A DNA stretch of 64,000 nt from the NCBI RefSeq assembly GCF_023953965.1, contig NZ_JAMLIX010000001.1, positions 930,001 to 994,000 on the forward strand. Reading direction: 5' to 3'. This DNA comes from Bosea sp. (in: a-proteobacteria). Lineage in GTDB: Bacteria > Pseudomonadota > Alphaproteobacteria > Rhizobiales > Beijerinckiaceae. Numbering within the stretch: the first letter of the stretch is position 1; the number at the start of each line of letters is the position of its first letter. Below the pieces are notes generated by a model that was not told where the DNA came from, did not search any database, and was given only the letters and a program-made list of their open reading frames with translations. The position numbers were made by a program, and so were the translations under genes. Below, piece after piece: positions 22,915 to 31,291 of this stretch.

Positions 22915-24180
22915 TCACGACGCCTTGCGGCGCTTCAGCTTCGCGACGAGCGGCTCCAACAGACTGCGCCGGTTGCGCTTGGCTTCGCCGCGCCCGGTCA
23001 GCATCGAGGCGATCTGGATGAAGGCCTCGGTCGCCTTGGCTCCGGCCTGCACCTCGGCGATCATCTGGCCGTTGTTGGCGGCCGTGCCGAAGAGCTGCGC
23101 GTCGAAGGGAATCGTGCTGAGCACCTCGACGCCGAGCGCCTTGGAGAATTCCGCGGCGTTGATCTCGGGCCGCTTCGGGACGCCGACCCGGTTGAGGACG
23201 AGCCGGGCGAGCGCGTCGTTGGGCCGCGTGGCGCGCGAGAGATCGATCAGGTTCTTGGCGTTGCGCAGCGAGGCGAGCTCGGGCTCGGCCACGACGACGA
23301 TCTCGTCGGCGCCGAGCAGCGTGCGCTTCACCCAGGCGCTCCACTGGTGCGGCACATCGAGGACGATGCAGGGCACGCTGGCGCGCAGGAGCTCGAGGAG
23401 CTGCTCGAGCGCCTCCTCCTCGAGGTCGATCGTCCGGTCGAGCACCGCCGGCGCGGCGAGCAGCGCGAGATTGTCGCTGCAGCGCGAGAGCAGCCTGTCG
23501 AGCAGGTTGGAGTCGAGACGCTCGGGCGCGAAGACCGCCTCGGCGATGCCCTGCGGCGGATCCTGGTTGAAGTTGAGGCCGGCCGTGCCGAAGGCGATAT
23601 CGAGGTCGACGATCACGGTCGAGGCGTCGAGATTGCGCGCGATCGCCCAGGAGAGGTTGTGGGCGACCGTCGAGGCGCCGACGCCGCCCTTGGCCCCCAT
23701 CACCGCGATGACGCGGCCGAGATTCCTGGCTTCGGGCGCGACGTAGAGCTCCGAGAGCGTGCGCAGCACGTCGAGCGGCTCGAGCGGGGCGATGAGATAT
23801 TCGCTGACGCCGCGGCGCATCAGGTCGCGATAGAGCTGGACGTCGTTGACATGGCCGATCACGACGACCTTGGTGCCGGCGTCGCAGCTTTCGGACAGGG
23901 CTTCGAGATGGGCGACCAGCGTCGCGGGATCGGCCACCGCCTCGAGCACGATGATGTTGGGCGTGGGCGCCGAGCGGAAGGCTTCGACGGCGGCGGCGGG
24001 GCCGCCCATCTGGATGCGGGCATGGGCCTTGTCCATGCGCCGGTCGGCGACCGCCGCCTGCATGGTCGCGGCGACCGCCGGCGTCTCGCAGAACGCCTGC
24101 AGCGTGACGCGCGGCAGGGGGGCGATGATCTCGTCGCCGGCCGGCTCGCCCGTCGCGGTCTCGTGGCTGTCGGGATGCAT
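22915..24180 (-). CDS. cpaE: Tad pilus localisation/assembly protein CpaE (TadZ)
   Basis: The 421-residue protein has an N-terminal receiver-like domain (about 22-150) lacking a clear phospho-acceptor set, then a ParA/MinD-type ATPase domain. The Walker A is atypical, GAKGGVGAST at 162-171, with Ala where ParA proteins have the second Lys, as in TadZ proteins. The C-terminus is basic (LKRRK). TadZ/CpaE is thought to place the pilus machine at the cell pole. The start overlaps the cpaD stop (ATGA). Confidence 0.93.
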   Translation of the reverse strand: MHPDSHETATGEPAGDEIIAPLPRVTLQAFCETPAVAATMQAAVADRRMDKAHARIQMGGPAAAVEAFRSAPTPNIIVLEAVADPATLVAHLEALSESCDAGTKVVVIGHVNDVQLYRDLMRRGVSEYLIAPLEPLDVLRTLSELYVAPEARNLGRVIAVMGAKGGVGASTVAHNLSWAIARNLDASTVIVDLDIAFGTAGLNFNQDPPQGIAEAVFAPERLDSNLLDRLLSRCSDNLALLAAPAVLDRTIDLEEEALEQLLELLRASVPCIVLDVPHQWSAWVKRTLLGADEIVVVAEPELASLRNAKNLIDLSRATRPNDALARLVLNRVGVPKRPEINAAEFSKALGVEVLSTIPFDAQLFGTAANNGQMIAEVQAGAKATEAFIQIASMLTGRGEAKRNRRSLLEPLVAKLKRRKAS

Positions 24181-24923
24181 CAGCGGCCTCCGACCGTGGA
24201 GTTGATCTGCGGCGTCTGCTGCCGGTACTCGGTCGACGGATCCTTGCCTTCGCGGATCTTGGCGATGGCGTTCATGCGCTTGACGATGTCGGAGCGGCCC
24301 TCGTCGCGGGAGCGCACGAGGTCGATCGGGTCGGCGATCTGGGCCGCGAGCGTCGCCTGCGAGGCGCAGCCGAAGTTCCAGTAGGGCGCGTTCGAGGACG
24401 AGAACCGGAAGTTGGAGGAGCCCAGATCCGTCGGCCATTGTCCGCAATCATGCGGCACGCTCGCCTGGAGCGAGGCGAAGGTCAGCCGGATCGGCGAGGC
24501 GAGCCCCGGATCCTGGACCGGGTAGCTGCGGACGCTGAGGACGGCGGGCGAGACGCCGCCGCGCGTCAGTGCCGTCCGGATGCCGTTCAGCGTGTCCTGG
24601 GTCGCGTAGTCGCGCCGGGCGCCGGTCGGGACCTCGGCCACGAGGCCGCCCTTGCCGGAGCGGCGGAATTCGCGGGCGAAGCTCGCCACGTCCTCGGCCT
24701 GGCGGGGATCGAGCGCGCCGCCGGCGCGGCCGACGAAGACGTCGAGCGAGCGGGGCGCGTCGCGCAGCACGATCGGATGGCGCTCGCGCACATCGTCCGC
24801 CCCGAAGGCGAGGGTGTCGCCGCCGGTCGAGCGATTGGCGCAGCCGCCGAGCAGGGCGCCGAGCGCCAGCACGGCGGCGGTCAGGCGTGGTGCCAGCGTA
24901 ACGTTGCGGGAGGAAACCGTCAT
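24180..24923 (-). CDS. cpaD: Tad pilus biogenesis lipoprotein CpaD
   Basis: From ATG 24923 the protein has 247 residues, with a lipoprotein signal ending LGALLGGC (Cys28). The family core includes SLDVFVGRAG, FAREFRRSGKGG, PHDCGQWPTDLG and YWNFGCASQATLAAQIADP. CpaD/RcpB is an outer-membrane lipoprotein partner of the CpaC secretin. Two upstream in-frame ATGs exist; the one at 24959 overlaps the cpaC stop (ATGA). It would give a signal with an unusually long leader, so 24923 is preferred but not certain. Confidence 0.9.
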   Translation of the reverse strand: MTVSSRNVTLAPRLTAAVLALGALLGGCANRSTGGDTLAFGADDVRERHPIVLRDAPRSLDVFVGRAGGALDPRQAEDVASFAREFRRSGKGGLVAEVPTGARRDYATQDTLNGIRTALTRGGVSPAVLSVRSYPVQDPGLASPIRLTFASLQASVPHDCGQWPTDLGSSNFRFSSSNAPYWNFGCASQATLAAQIADPIDLVRSRDEGRSDIVKRMNAIAKIREGKDPSTEYRQQTPQINSTVGGR

Positions 24924-24958
24924 GATCGGGCCATCCATCAGGGTTGTCGCTGGGCTCA

Positions 24959-26404
24959 TCAGTCGGCGATGAAGCCGATGCGGCCTTTATAGGCCTGGGG
25001 CACCGGGCCGCCGCCGCTGCCGTAGATCTTGTTCAGCCGCCCGAGCAGGATCGCCTGGGAATCATGCGCCTCGACGAAGCCGTCGTCGGGCCGCTGGATC
25101 TGGTTGGGCTGCATCGGCTTGGCGATGTAGGGCGTCGCCATGATGACGAGCTCGGTCTCCTCGCGCTGGTAGTCACGCGAGCGGAACAGCGTGCCGATGA
25201 TCGGCAGGTTCATCAGCCCGGGCAGGCCGTTGATCGACTGCTTCGAGACGCGCTGGATCAGGCCGGCGGTCGCCAGCGTGCCGCCCGAGGGCAGCTCGAC
25301 CGTGGTGTCGGACTTGCGCACGCGGAAGGCGGGCATGTTGAGCGCCTCCTCGTTGGCGCCGTTGAGGCGCAGCTGGTTCTCGAAGTCGAGCTCGGTGACC
25401 TCGGTGGCGATGCGCATGCTGATCTTGTTGTCGGACAGGACGATCGGGGTGAAGTTCAGCGCGACGCCGACCGGCTTGTACTCGATCTGGATCTGGCAGG
25501 TCCGGCGGTTGAAGACGTCGTAGGAGCAGCTCTGCCCCTTCGGGGTCGGGACCTCGCCGCCGGCGGTGAACTTGGCGCTTTCGCCGGAGATCGCGGTGAC
25601 CGTGGGCTCCGCCAGGACGCGCGCCATGCCGGCGCGCTCCAGCGCCCGCAGGGTGAAGTTCTGGGCGTTGCCGATGCCGGCGCCGATCGCCGTCGCCGAC
25701 AATTGCTGCGGCTGCAGCGGGAAGGGATTGTCGATCGAGGGCGCCAGCGAGAACTTGCCGAGGCGCCACTCGCCGCTCGAGTTGATGCCGAGCTGCTTGA
25801 TTGCCTTGCGCGAGATCTCGGAGACCGTGACCTTCACCATCACCTGGTCGCGGTCGCGGATCGTCAGCGAGTTGATCACCGCCCCGCTCCGCCAGGAGGA
25901 GGCGCCGCCGACGAAGGCCTTGGCGATGTCGACCGCCTGGGTCGCGTCCGAGGCGTTGGGCACGGTCCCGACGAGCAGGATCGAATCGCCCGCGGGCTTG
26001 ATCTCGATCTGCGAGTTCGGCAGCGCCGTGCGCAGCGTCTGGCGCAGCACGTTGAGGTCGCGCCCGACATTGATGTCGAGCGCGGTGATCTGCCGGCCGT
26101 CGCCGTCCATCACGAACATCGAGGTCGAGCCGTCGGCGATGCCGATCACGAAGAGCTTGCGGGCGGTGCGGACCACCGCGTTGGCGACCTTCGGGTTGGC
26201 GACGAAGACCTCCTTGGCGTCGCGCGGCAGCTCGACGATCAGGGAGCGGCCGATCGAGAGGTCGAGCTTGCGGGAGATCGCATGCTCGCTCGCGCCGACA
26301 TTGAGGACCGGGGCAGGTCCGCTGCCGGGGGACTGGGCGGCGGCGGCACCGGCCGCCAGCAGGAGCGCGAGAGCCGTCGCGAGGGAAAGAGAGGTTCTGA
26401 TCAT
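24959..26404 (-). CDS. cpaC: Tad pilus outer-membrane secretin CpaC/RcpA
   Basis: The 481-residue protein has a signal peptide (cleavage near residue 23), an N-terminal pilus-formation domain (LDLSIGRSLIVELPRDAKEV, VANPKVANAVVRT), a BON-like segment and a C-terminal secretin domain. The secretin domain is marked by ARVLAEPTVTAISGESAKFTAGGEVP and the final GLPGLMNLPIIGTLFRSRDYQREETELVIMATP. It forms the outer-membrane gate for the pilus. It overlaps cpaB by four bases. Confidence 0.95.
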   Translation of the reverse strand: MIRTSLSLATALALLLAAGAAAAQSPGSGPAPVLNVGASEHAISRKLDLSIGRSLIVELPRDAKEVFVANPKVANAVVRTARKLFVIGIADGSTSMFVMDGDGRQITALDINVGRDLNVLRQTLRTALPNSQIEIKPAGDSILLVGTVPNASDATQAVDIAKAFVGGASSWRSGAVINSLTIRDRDQVMVKVTVSEISRKAIKQLGINSSGEWRLGKFSLAPSIDNPFPLQPQQLSATAIGAGIGNAQNFTLRALERAGMARVLAEPTVTAISGESAKFTAGGEVPTPKGQSCSYDVFNRRTCQIQIEYKPVGVALNFTPIVLSDNKISMRIATEVTELDFENQLRLNGANEEALNMPAFRVRKSDTTVELPSGGTLATAGLIQRVSKQSINGLPGLMNLPIIGTLFRSRDYQREETELVIMATPYIAKPMQPNQIQRPDDGFVEAHDSQAILLGRLNKIYGSGGGPVPQAYKGRIGFIAD

Positions 26405-27174
26405 GGCTTCACGCTCTTGGAGGTGACACCGAAGCGCACGAGGGTCATGGAACTGTCGACCTGGGCGGGCGGCGTGGTTTCGCCGGCATCCTTGAGACTG
26501 CGCAGCGCCAGCGAGAGCGTGCCCATCTTCTGGGCCTGGACCAGGATCTCGACCTGGCCCGGATCGATCTCGAGCGTGGCGGTCTCGCCGACCACGACCT
26601 TCTCGCCGTTGCGCTCCTGAACGTTCTGGCCGATCGCCAGGACGCGGATGTTGTGCAGGATGGTTTCGCTGGCGAAGGCCTCGCCGTTCCTCCCCGATTC
26701 GTCGCGCCAGGTCGAAACCACGTCGACGCGGTCATTGGGCAGGATGAAGCCGCCGGCGGTGCTGGCGCCGCGGCTGTCGGTCGAGATCGCGACGGCGCGC
26801 TTGCCCGAGGGCAGCACGGCGGAGAGGAAGCCGGTTCCGTCGGTCCTGATTAGCCGCTCGCGGCGGATCGGCTCGGCCCCGAGGATGGCGAAGCGGGCCA
26901 CCTGTCCGACGATCTCGGTCTCCGCCTCCGGAGCCTCGTCCTTGCGGATGATGCCGTCCGGGACGCTGGCCAGCGGCCAGTCGAGCCAGCGCAGATCGTT
27001 GGCCGAGACCGTGTTGCCGACGGGAATGTCGCTGGCCGCGACCAGGACCGGCACGGTCGGGGCCGCCTCGACCGTGGCGGGCGCAGGCGCCGGGGACGGC
27101 CGCGCGACGAGCAGGGCCGCTCCCAGCCCTGCCACCAGCGCGACGACGAGAATGATGATGCGTGCGGGACTCAT
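26401..27174 (-). CDS. cpaB: Flp pilus assembly protein CpaB/RcpC
   Basis: The 257-residue protein has one N-terminal membrane helix (about 4-24), an Ala/Pro linker and an SAF domain (VPVLVAASDIPVGNTVSANDLRW). A RcpC/CpaB C-terminal domain with GGFILPNDRVDVVSTWRDE follows. It is a periplasmic component linking secretin and platform. It heads the cpaB-C-D-E-F-tadB-tadC run. A CtrA-like sequence lies about 60-75 bp upstream of the ATG. Confidence 0.93.
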   Translation of the reverse strand: MSPARIIILVVALVAGLGAALLVARPSPAPAPATVEAAPTVPVLVAASDIPVGNTVSANDLRWLDWPLASVPDGIIRKDEAPEAETEIVGQVARFAILGAEPIRRERLIRTDGTGFLSAVLPSGKRAVAISTDSRGASTAGGFILPNDRVDVVSTWRDESGRNGEAFASETILHNIRVLAIGQNVQERNGEKVVVGETATLEIDPGQVEILVQAQKMGTLSLALRSLKDAGETTPPAQVDSSMTLVRFGVTSKSVKP

Positions 27175-27233
27175 GGACGACCGACCCTCAGCCAAGCGTG
27201 ATTGGCTCTCGTCCCGGATCGTCGTTCGCAAAC

Positions 27234-27249
27234 GTCAACTTATGGTTAA
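27234..27249 (-). promoter_or_regulatory. Candidate CtrA-binding site upstream of cpaB
   Basis: On the minus strand the sequence is TTAA-CCATAAG-TTGAC, matching the CtrA consensus TTAA-N7-TTAAC in 8 of 9 defined bases. It lies between cpaA and cpaB in cpaB promoter position. In Caulobacter, Flp-type pilus genes including pilA are CtrA controlled. The motif is seen; the regulation is inferred. Confidence 0.4.
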
Positions 27250-27288
27250 TCGGCCGTATATTTTTTCGGCGCGGCCGAAGCCGGCCCG

Positions 27289-27801
27289 TCACAGGCCGAT
27301 CGCGGCGTGCCAGATCGCGGTCTCCGGCAGGATCAGGAGCGCGGCGAAAGCGAGCGCGATGCCGTAGGGCACGCCCGCATTGGCGGCGTGCAGGCGGCGC
27401 AGCCAGGACCAGTTCTCCGCCAGCTCCGGCAGCGGGCCCGAGCGCAGCATGAGGACGAGCATCGTCAGGAGGCCGCCCAAGACGCCGGAGATCGTCAGAT
27501 AGGGCATGAGCTGGTCGAAGCCGAACCACAGGGCGGTCGCGGCGGCGAGCTTGGCGTCGCCGCCACCGATCCAGCCGGCGGCGAACAGCCCGAACGCGAT
27601 CACCAGGACGAGCCCGCCGGCGGCGAGATGCCAGCCGATCTCGGCCAGGCTCAGGCCGAGCAGCACGGCGCAGAGCGCGAAGGAGCCGACCAGGAACAGG
27701 CACAGCCGGTTCGAGATCGTCATGGAGACGAGGTCGCTGGCGGCCGCATAGGCCATGGCGAAGGGAAAAACCCCCATGAGGACGATCAACGAAAGCGACA
27801 T
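27289..27801 (-). CDS. cpaA: Prepilin peptidase CpaA (A24 family)
   Basis: The 170-residue membrane protease cleaves Flp and TadE-type prepilins. The two catalytic aspartates are visible: Asp23 in ASDLVSMTISN and Asp82 in the GGGDAKLAAA (GxGD) motif. It lacks an N-methyltransferase domain, as usual for the short TadV/CpaA type. About four to five membrane helices are predicted. It lies between flp and cpaB on the same strand. Confidence 0.94.
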   Translation of the reverse strand: MSLSLIVLMGVFPFAMAYAAASDLVSMTISNRLCLFLVGSFALCAVLLGLSLAEIGWHLAAGGLVLVIAFGLFAAGWIGGGDAKLAAATALWFGFDQLMPYLTISGVLGGLLTMLVLMLRSGPLPELAENWSWLRRLHAANAGVPYGIALAFAALLILPETAIWHAAIGL

Positions 27802-27893
27802 GGCACCATCCGATCAGCAAGCCGGTGGATACTGACACCGATCCATCACCAAAGCCTTACGGGCCCGCGATGGGCGGCACGCCGAAAGCAGAA

Positions 27894-27915
27894 CGCCCCG
27901 GCCGAAGCCGGGGCG
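27894..27915 (-). terminator. Hairpin terminator downstream of flp
   Basis: CGCCCCGGC (27894-27902) and GCCGGGGCG (27907-27915) are perfect 9-bp arms around the tetraloop CGAA. On the minus strand it begins about 35 bases after the pilin stop codon and is followed by TCTGCTTTC, moderately T-rich. It would end most pilin transcripts before cpaA, separating high pilin from low machinery expression. Confidence 0.7.
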
Positions 27916-27949
27916 CCCGTGGAAACCGGAACCTGCGGTTCCGCGGCGA

Positions 27950-28123
27950 TCAGGCCGGGGCGTTGAGCTTGCCGCCGATGCCCTGGAAGAGCGCCTCGAG
28001 CTTGGTGCCGAGCAGGGTCATGCCGGTGATGGCGGCAACGGCGACCAGCGCCGCGATCAGGCCGTACTCGATGGCGGTGGCGCCGGACTCGTCCTTGACG
28101 AAGCGAGCGAAAACGTTGGTCAT
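27950..28123 (-). CDS. flp: Flp family type IVb pilin
   Basis: A 57-codon gene encodes a pilin starting MTNVFARFVKDESGATAIEY. The basic leader, the cleavage site after Gly14 and Glu19 at mature position 5 (ATAIEYGLIAALVAVAAI) are classic Flp features. The hydrophobic segment of about 20 residues and the short LEALFQGIGGKL tail complete it. The ribosome-binding site taaaggag lies 7 bases before the ATG, the strongest I noticed in the window and fitting a very abundant product. It heads the minus-strand tad genes. Confidence 0.96.
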   Translation of the reverse strand: MTNVFARFVKDESGATAIEYGLIAALVAVAAITGMTLLGTKLEALFQGIGGKLNAPA

Positions 28124-28538
28124 GCTGAATCTCCTTTACACCACGGTTTGACGGCTGCCTGTGCTCTGAAGTGGCTTCGGTCAGCGACAGGAACGACATT
28201 AGCCAGCGCCTCTTGCTGATCAGTTAAACCGATCGAAGAATTGATCCGTTTATCGCGGAGTTTTTTACGTGGTTAACGATCAATTTAATGACTGATTTTT
28301 GATAACTTCCTTCGCTATTGTAGAGTTAGGTCGAGTTGAATTCGGTAAATAAGTTATTTAATACGGGTTTGGTTCTCGATTTATTTTGCGGCAGCGGCGA
28401 CGGGGTCGGTTTCGCTCCGCGATGTTCCGCTGCGATGGGGCCGGCACGGCAGAATGAAATCGCTGCCCCGCGCGGATTTAGGGTTTGATTCATCATTTTG
28501 GGCTTCACTGGCCCGGTCATAAAGCTTGAGGCACCGTC
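28124..28538. other. AT-rich divergent intergenic region of the tad locus
   Basis: These 415 bases hold no convincing gene. About 28200-28385 is markedly AT-rich compared with the rest of the window and must carry the flp promoter (leftward) and that of the pilus-formation protein (rightward). Visible elements are the perfect palindrome TAAATAAGTTATTTA at 28346-28360 and a partial CtrA-like TTTT-N7-TTAAC at 28262-28277. There is also a TTAA-N8-TTAA pair just beside it. Confidence 0.6.
28346..28360. promoter_or_regulatory. Perfect AT-rich palindrome between flp and the pilus-formation gene
   Basis: TAAATAA-G-TTATTTA is a perfect 15-bp palindrome in the divergent tad promoter region. Such a site could bind a dimeric regulator. 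No regulator gene lies beside it in the locus, so the binder is unknown. Confidence 0.35.
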
Positions 28539-29039
28539 ATGTTGATCACCCGTGCTCCTGCAGGGCATCGCCGGCCGGCCCTGCGGGCGGCCGTCGCCGC
28601 CCTCGCGATGACCTTGTGCGGCGGTGCCTTCGCCGCGCCGCAAGGCGCCCCCTCGGAAAGCGTCGTCGTGCTCGTCGACCATGCCAAGGTCGTGCGCCTG
28701 CCCGAACAGGCCCGCACCGTCATCGTCGGCAACCCCGCCATCGCGGACGTCGCCATCCAGCGCAACGGCGTCATGGTGGTGACCGGCAAGAGCTTCGGCG
28801 TCACCAACCTGATCGCGCTCGACGCCGCCGGCACCCTCCTGGCGGAATCGCTGGTGCAGGTGAGCGCCGCCTCCGATGCGGTGCTGACGGTCCAGCGCGG
28901 CATGGACCGCGAAAGCTATGCCTGCAACCCGGTCTGCCAACCCTCGATCCAGCTCGGCGATGCGCAGCGCTTCTTCGGGGATGCCGGGGCCCAGTCGGTG
29001 AGGCGCAACGCGCTCGCCACCGTCTCGGGATCGCGATGA
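28539..29039 (+). CDS. Stand-alone pilus-formation N-terminal domain protein
   Basis: The 166-residue protein has a signal peptide (cleavage near residues 32-33). One domain (about 40-120) resembles the N-terminal domain of the CpaC secretin: VVRLPEQARTVIVGNPAIADV here matches VELPRDAKEVFVANPKVANA in CpaC. It lacks any secretin domain. The C-terminal part has CNPVC (Cys129, Cys133), likely a disulfide. It is probably a periplasmic accessory of the Tad machine. It is divergent from flp and upstream of two TadE-like genes. Confidence 0.82.
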   Translation: MLITRAPAGHRRPALRAAVAALAMTLCGGAFAAPQGAPSESVVVLVDHAKVVRLPEQARTVIVGNPAIADVAIQRNGVMVVTGKSFGVTNLIALDAAGTLLAESLVQVSAASDAVLTVQRGMDRESYACNPVCQPSIQLGDAQRFFGDAGAQSVRRNALATVSGSR

Positions 29040-29225
29040 GGCCAGACGCCTGAAGAAGCACGCGCGCGCGAGCGCGAGGCCCGCGGCCTTTTGCCCGCGC
29101 CTGCCCGTTCATGGTGAACGAAAGCTTCACGTCGCTTCCGGCGGCGGCGGAACGGGCATAACTGATCGGCAATTGTTTTGCCTTAGAGATTTCCGGGTCA
29201 GGCTCCGGAAATTCGAGGCAGACGG

Positions 29226-29840
29226 ATGTTCGACCGAGCGAAAAACCTTTCCTCCTCCGTGCGAGCCGCGCTGCGGCTCGGCCGCGGCGGCCGGCTGCTG
29301 CGGCGTTTCCGCCGTTCGCAGGACGGTGTCGTGGTCGTCGAGTTCGCCTTTGTGGCGGTGCCGTTCTTCGCACTGCTGTTCGCGATCTTCGAAACGGCCC
29401 TGATGTTCTGGACCAACCAGGTTCTCGAGGAATCGCTCTCGCAGGCGTCGCGCTCCCTGGTCACCGGCCAGTCGCAATACCGCTACACGGCGGCGAACCC
29501 CGCCGCCAACGCGACCAAGTTCCGCGACGACGTCTGCGCGAAAGCGCCGATGGGTCTGATCGATTGCGCCAAGCTTTCCGTGGACGTGCGCACCTATGCC
29601 AGCTTCGCGGAGGCGAAAACGCAGACCTCGGGCAGCAACCCGGTATCGGGCGGCACGCTCGACACCAACAGCTTCACCTATGTCCAGCCGCAGCGGAACG
29701 ACATCGTCGTCGTGCGCGCGGTCCTTGACTACAAGCTGTTCCTGACCAGCTGGGCGTCGGCCGCGCTGGCCAATATCGGGTCGGGCCGCCGCGCTATCGT
29801 CGCGAGCACGGCCTTCCGGGCCGAGCCGTTCACGCCCTAA
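29226..29840 (+). CDS. tadE: TadE/TadG-family pseudopilin
   Basis: The 204-residue protein has a long basic leader. The TadE segment is SQDGVVVVEFAFVAVPFFAL, with Gly34 at the predicted prepilin-peptidase site and Glu39 at mature position 5. One membrane helix follows, then a periplasmic domain with three Cys. TadE and TadF are minor pseudopilins processed by CpaA and needed for Flp pili. It is followed within 15 bp by a second TadE-like gene. Confidence 0.9.
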   Translation: MFDRAKNLSSSVRAALRLGRGGRLLRRFRRSQDGVVVVEFAFVAVPFFALLFAIFETALMFWTNQVLEESLSQASRSLVTGQSQYRYTAANPAANATKFRDDVCAKAPMGLIDCAKLSVDVRTYASFAEAKTQTSGSNPVSGGTLDTNSFTYVQPQRNDIVVVRAVLDYKLFLTSWASAALANIGSGRRAIVASTAFRAEPFTP

Positions 29841-29854
29841 CCCCGGTGGCAGGC

Positions 29855-30460
29855 ATGACGCATATGCGCAAGAAGACGGGTCTTCGTTCCCTGCGCCGGT
29901 TCCGCCGGGACCAGGACGGCGTGGCCATGGTCGAGTTCGCCATGGCGTTTCCGATCATGCTGGTCGCCTATTGCGGCCTGGTCGACGTCGCCCAGATGGT
30001 GATGCTGAACCGCAAGGTCACGCAGCTCGCCTCCACCCTCAGCGACCTGACGGCGCGCGTGCAGAGCGTGACGCCCTCCGACATCGACAACATCTTCAAC
30101 GCCTCGCAGACGGTGCTGATGCCCTTCGGAACGAGCAACGCCTCCATGGTCATCGCCAATGTGGTGGTCGATGCGGGCGGCACGGCGCGGGTCTGCTGGT
30201 CCAACCAGCGCAACGCGACGGCGCCCGCCCGGGGCTCCACCGTCACCCTTCCCGACAGCGCCCGGATCCCGGGAACCTCCGTCATCATGGCGCGGGCGAG
30301 CTACAAATACACGCCCGCCATCGGCTACGTCATCACCGGCACCTTCACGCTCGGCGACAACCCGGTCTATTCGCGCCCGCGCAACGGCCTGGCCACCGGC
30401 GTCGAAAATATCGAGCAGGTGGTGCGCACCGGCACCAATGGCTGCCCGAACTTCAGCTAG
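29855..30460 (+). CDS. Second TadE/TadF-like pseudopilin
   Basis: About 201 residues. The segment RDQDGVAMVEFAMAFPIMLV repeats the TadE arrangement (Gly22 cleavage site, Glu27), then a single helix and a periplasmic part ending NGCPNFS. It is too short for TadG with its von Willebrand domain, so TadF is the best match. Starts at GTG 29846 or ATG 29864 are also possible. It forms an operon with the preceding tadE. Confidence 0.85.
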   Translation: MTHMRKKTGLRSLRRFRRDQDGVAMVEFAMAFPIMLVAYCGLVDVAQMVMLNRKVTQLASTLSDLTARVQSVTPSDIDNIFNASQTVLMPFGTSNASMVIANVVVDAGGTARVCWSNQRNATAPARGSTVTLPDSARIPGTSVIMARASYKYTPAIGYVITGTFTLGDNPVYSRPRNGLATGVENIEQVVRTGTNGCPNFS

Positions 30461-30587
30461 AGCCTGCCGCCCCGGATCGCCGGGCGTCCTGGCGGACGCG
30501 ACATGGCGATCCGAGCGTCCGCTTCACAGGATGCTTGCGTCCTGACGGGAACGCCGGCTCGGGCCCCGCGTGCTTCCGCATGAAATC

Positions 30588-30650
30588 AGCATGTTCCAGA
30601 ATCGGATTTTCCCGAAAAGTGGATTCCGCTTTTCGTGCCCGATGCTCTAG
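30588..30650. repeat. Dispersed palindrome, family A
   Basis: The core arms CGAAAAG (30613-30619) and CTTTTCG (30629-30635) flank TGGATTCCG. Outer segments AGCAT near 30589 and GATGCTCT at the other end complete the element. The core is shared with the element after cmk (5446-5491). It lies between convergent pseudopilin and protease genes, where it could act as a bidirectional terminator. Confidence 0.65.
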
Positions 30651-31168
30651 CCGCGCAGGACCATGCGCCCGGTCTGGACCTCGTAGCCCTGGAGCTTGCC
30701 GAGGAAGGAATTGCCCAGCAGGCTCATCGAGAGCGCGTGCGCCGGCAGGACGACGGCCTCGACGTTGCGCACGACGATATCGCCGAGGCGGATCTCCCGC
30801 AGCGTCGTCCGGAAGCCGACGACGGTGCCGTTGGCGGTGCCGAGCATGATCGAGCGCGACGAGGCGTCCTTGCTGATCCCGAGGGCGCGGGCATCGGCGG
30901 CGGTCAGCGCCACGATGCTGGCGCCGGTGTCGACCATCATCTTGATGCGATAGTTCTCGACCGTGGGGTGCACGATATAGTGCCCGCGATAATCGGCCGC
31001 GACGGCGAGCGTCGATGGCGTGCGCGGCCCCGGCCGCTTCTGCTCGGTCATGGCGGCGGAAGGGGCCTTGTCCGCCGCGGGTGGGGCCAGAAAAAGCGTC
31101 GAAGACAGCGCCCCGGCGATCACGGCACCGGCTACGCCCAACGACCAGATCAGCGGTTGCGTCGCCAC
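30647..31168 (-). CDS. Retropepsin-like aspartic protease (TIGR02281 clan AA type)
   Basis: The 173-residue protein has one N-terminal membrane helix (about 7-28), a Pro/Ala linker and a single-lobe aspartic protease domain. The catalytic motif VDTGAS has Asp80; LLGNSFLGKLQGYEV near the end is the second family landmark. Relatives act as homodimers anchored in the inner membrane facing the periplasm; their substrates are mostly unknown. It sits between tad genes and a sugar-kinase pair, with no clear link to either. Confidence 0.9.
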   Translation of the reverse strand: MATQPLIWSLGVAGAVIAGALSSTLFLAPPAADKAPSAAMTEQKRPGPRTPSTLAVAADYRGHYIVHPTVENYRIKMMVDTGASIVALTAADARALGISKDASSRSIMLGTANGTVVGFRTTLREIRLGDIVVRNVEAVVLPAHALSMSLLGNSFLGKLQGYEVQTGRMVLRG

Positions 31169-31291
31169 GGCTTCTCCCCCGGTCCTCGTGCCGGCACCTC
31201 AGGATGCCGGGGCGAGGCCTGACGAAGCGTGAAGAGGGCGCACGCATTTGCGTGCAACCTAGTGGCGGCGGCCTTGCGATTGCGCGCAGGC

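Noticed and set aside
28262..28285. TTTT-N7-TTAAC and TTAA-N8-TTAA sequences as CtrA sites for flp
   Set aside because: One has a poor first half and the other has the wrong spacing by one base. They are noted but too weak to call, given the AT-rich background.
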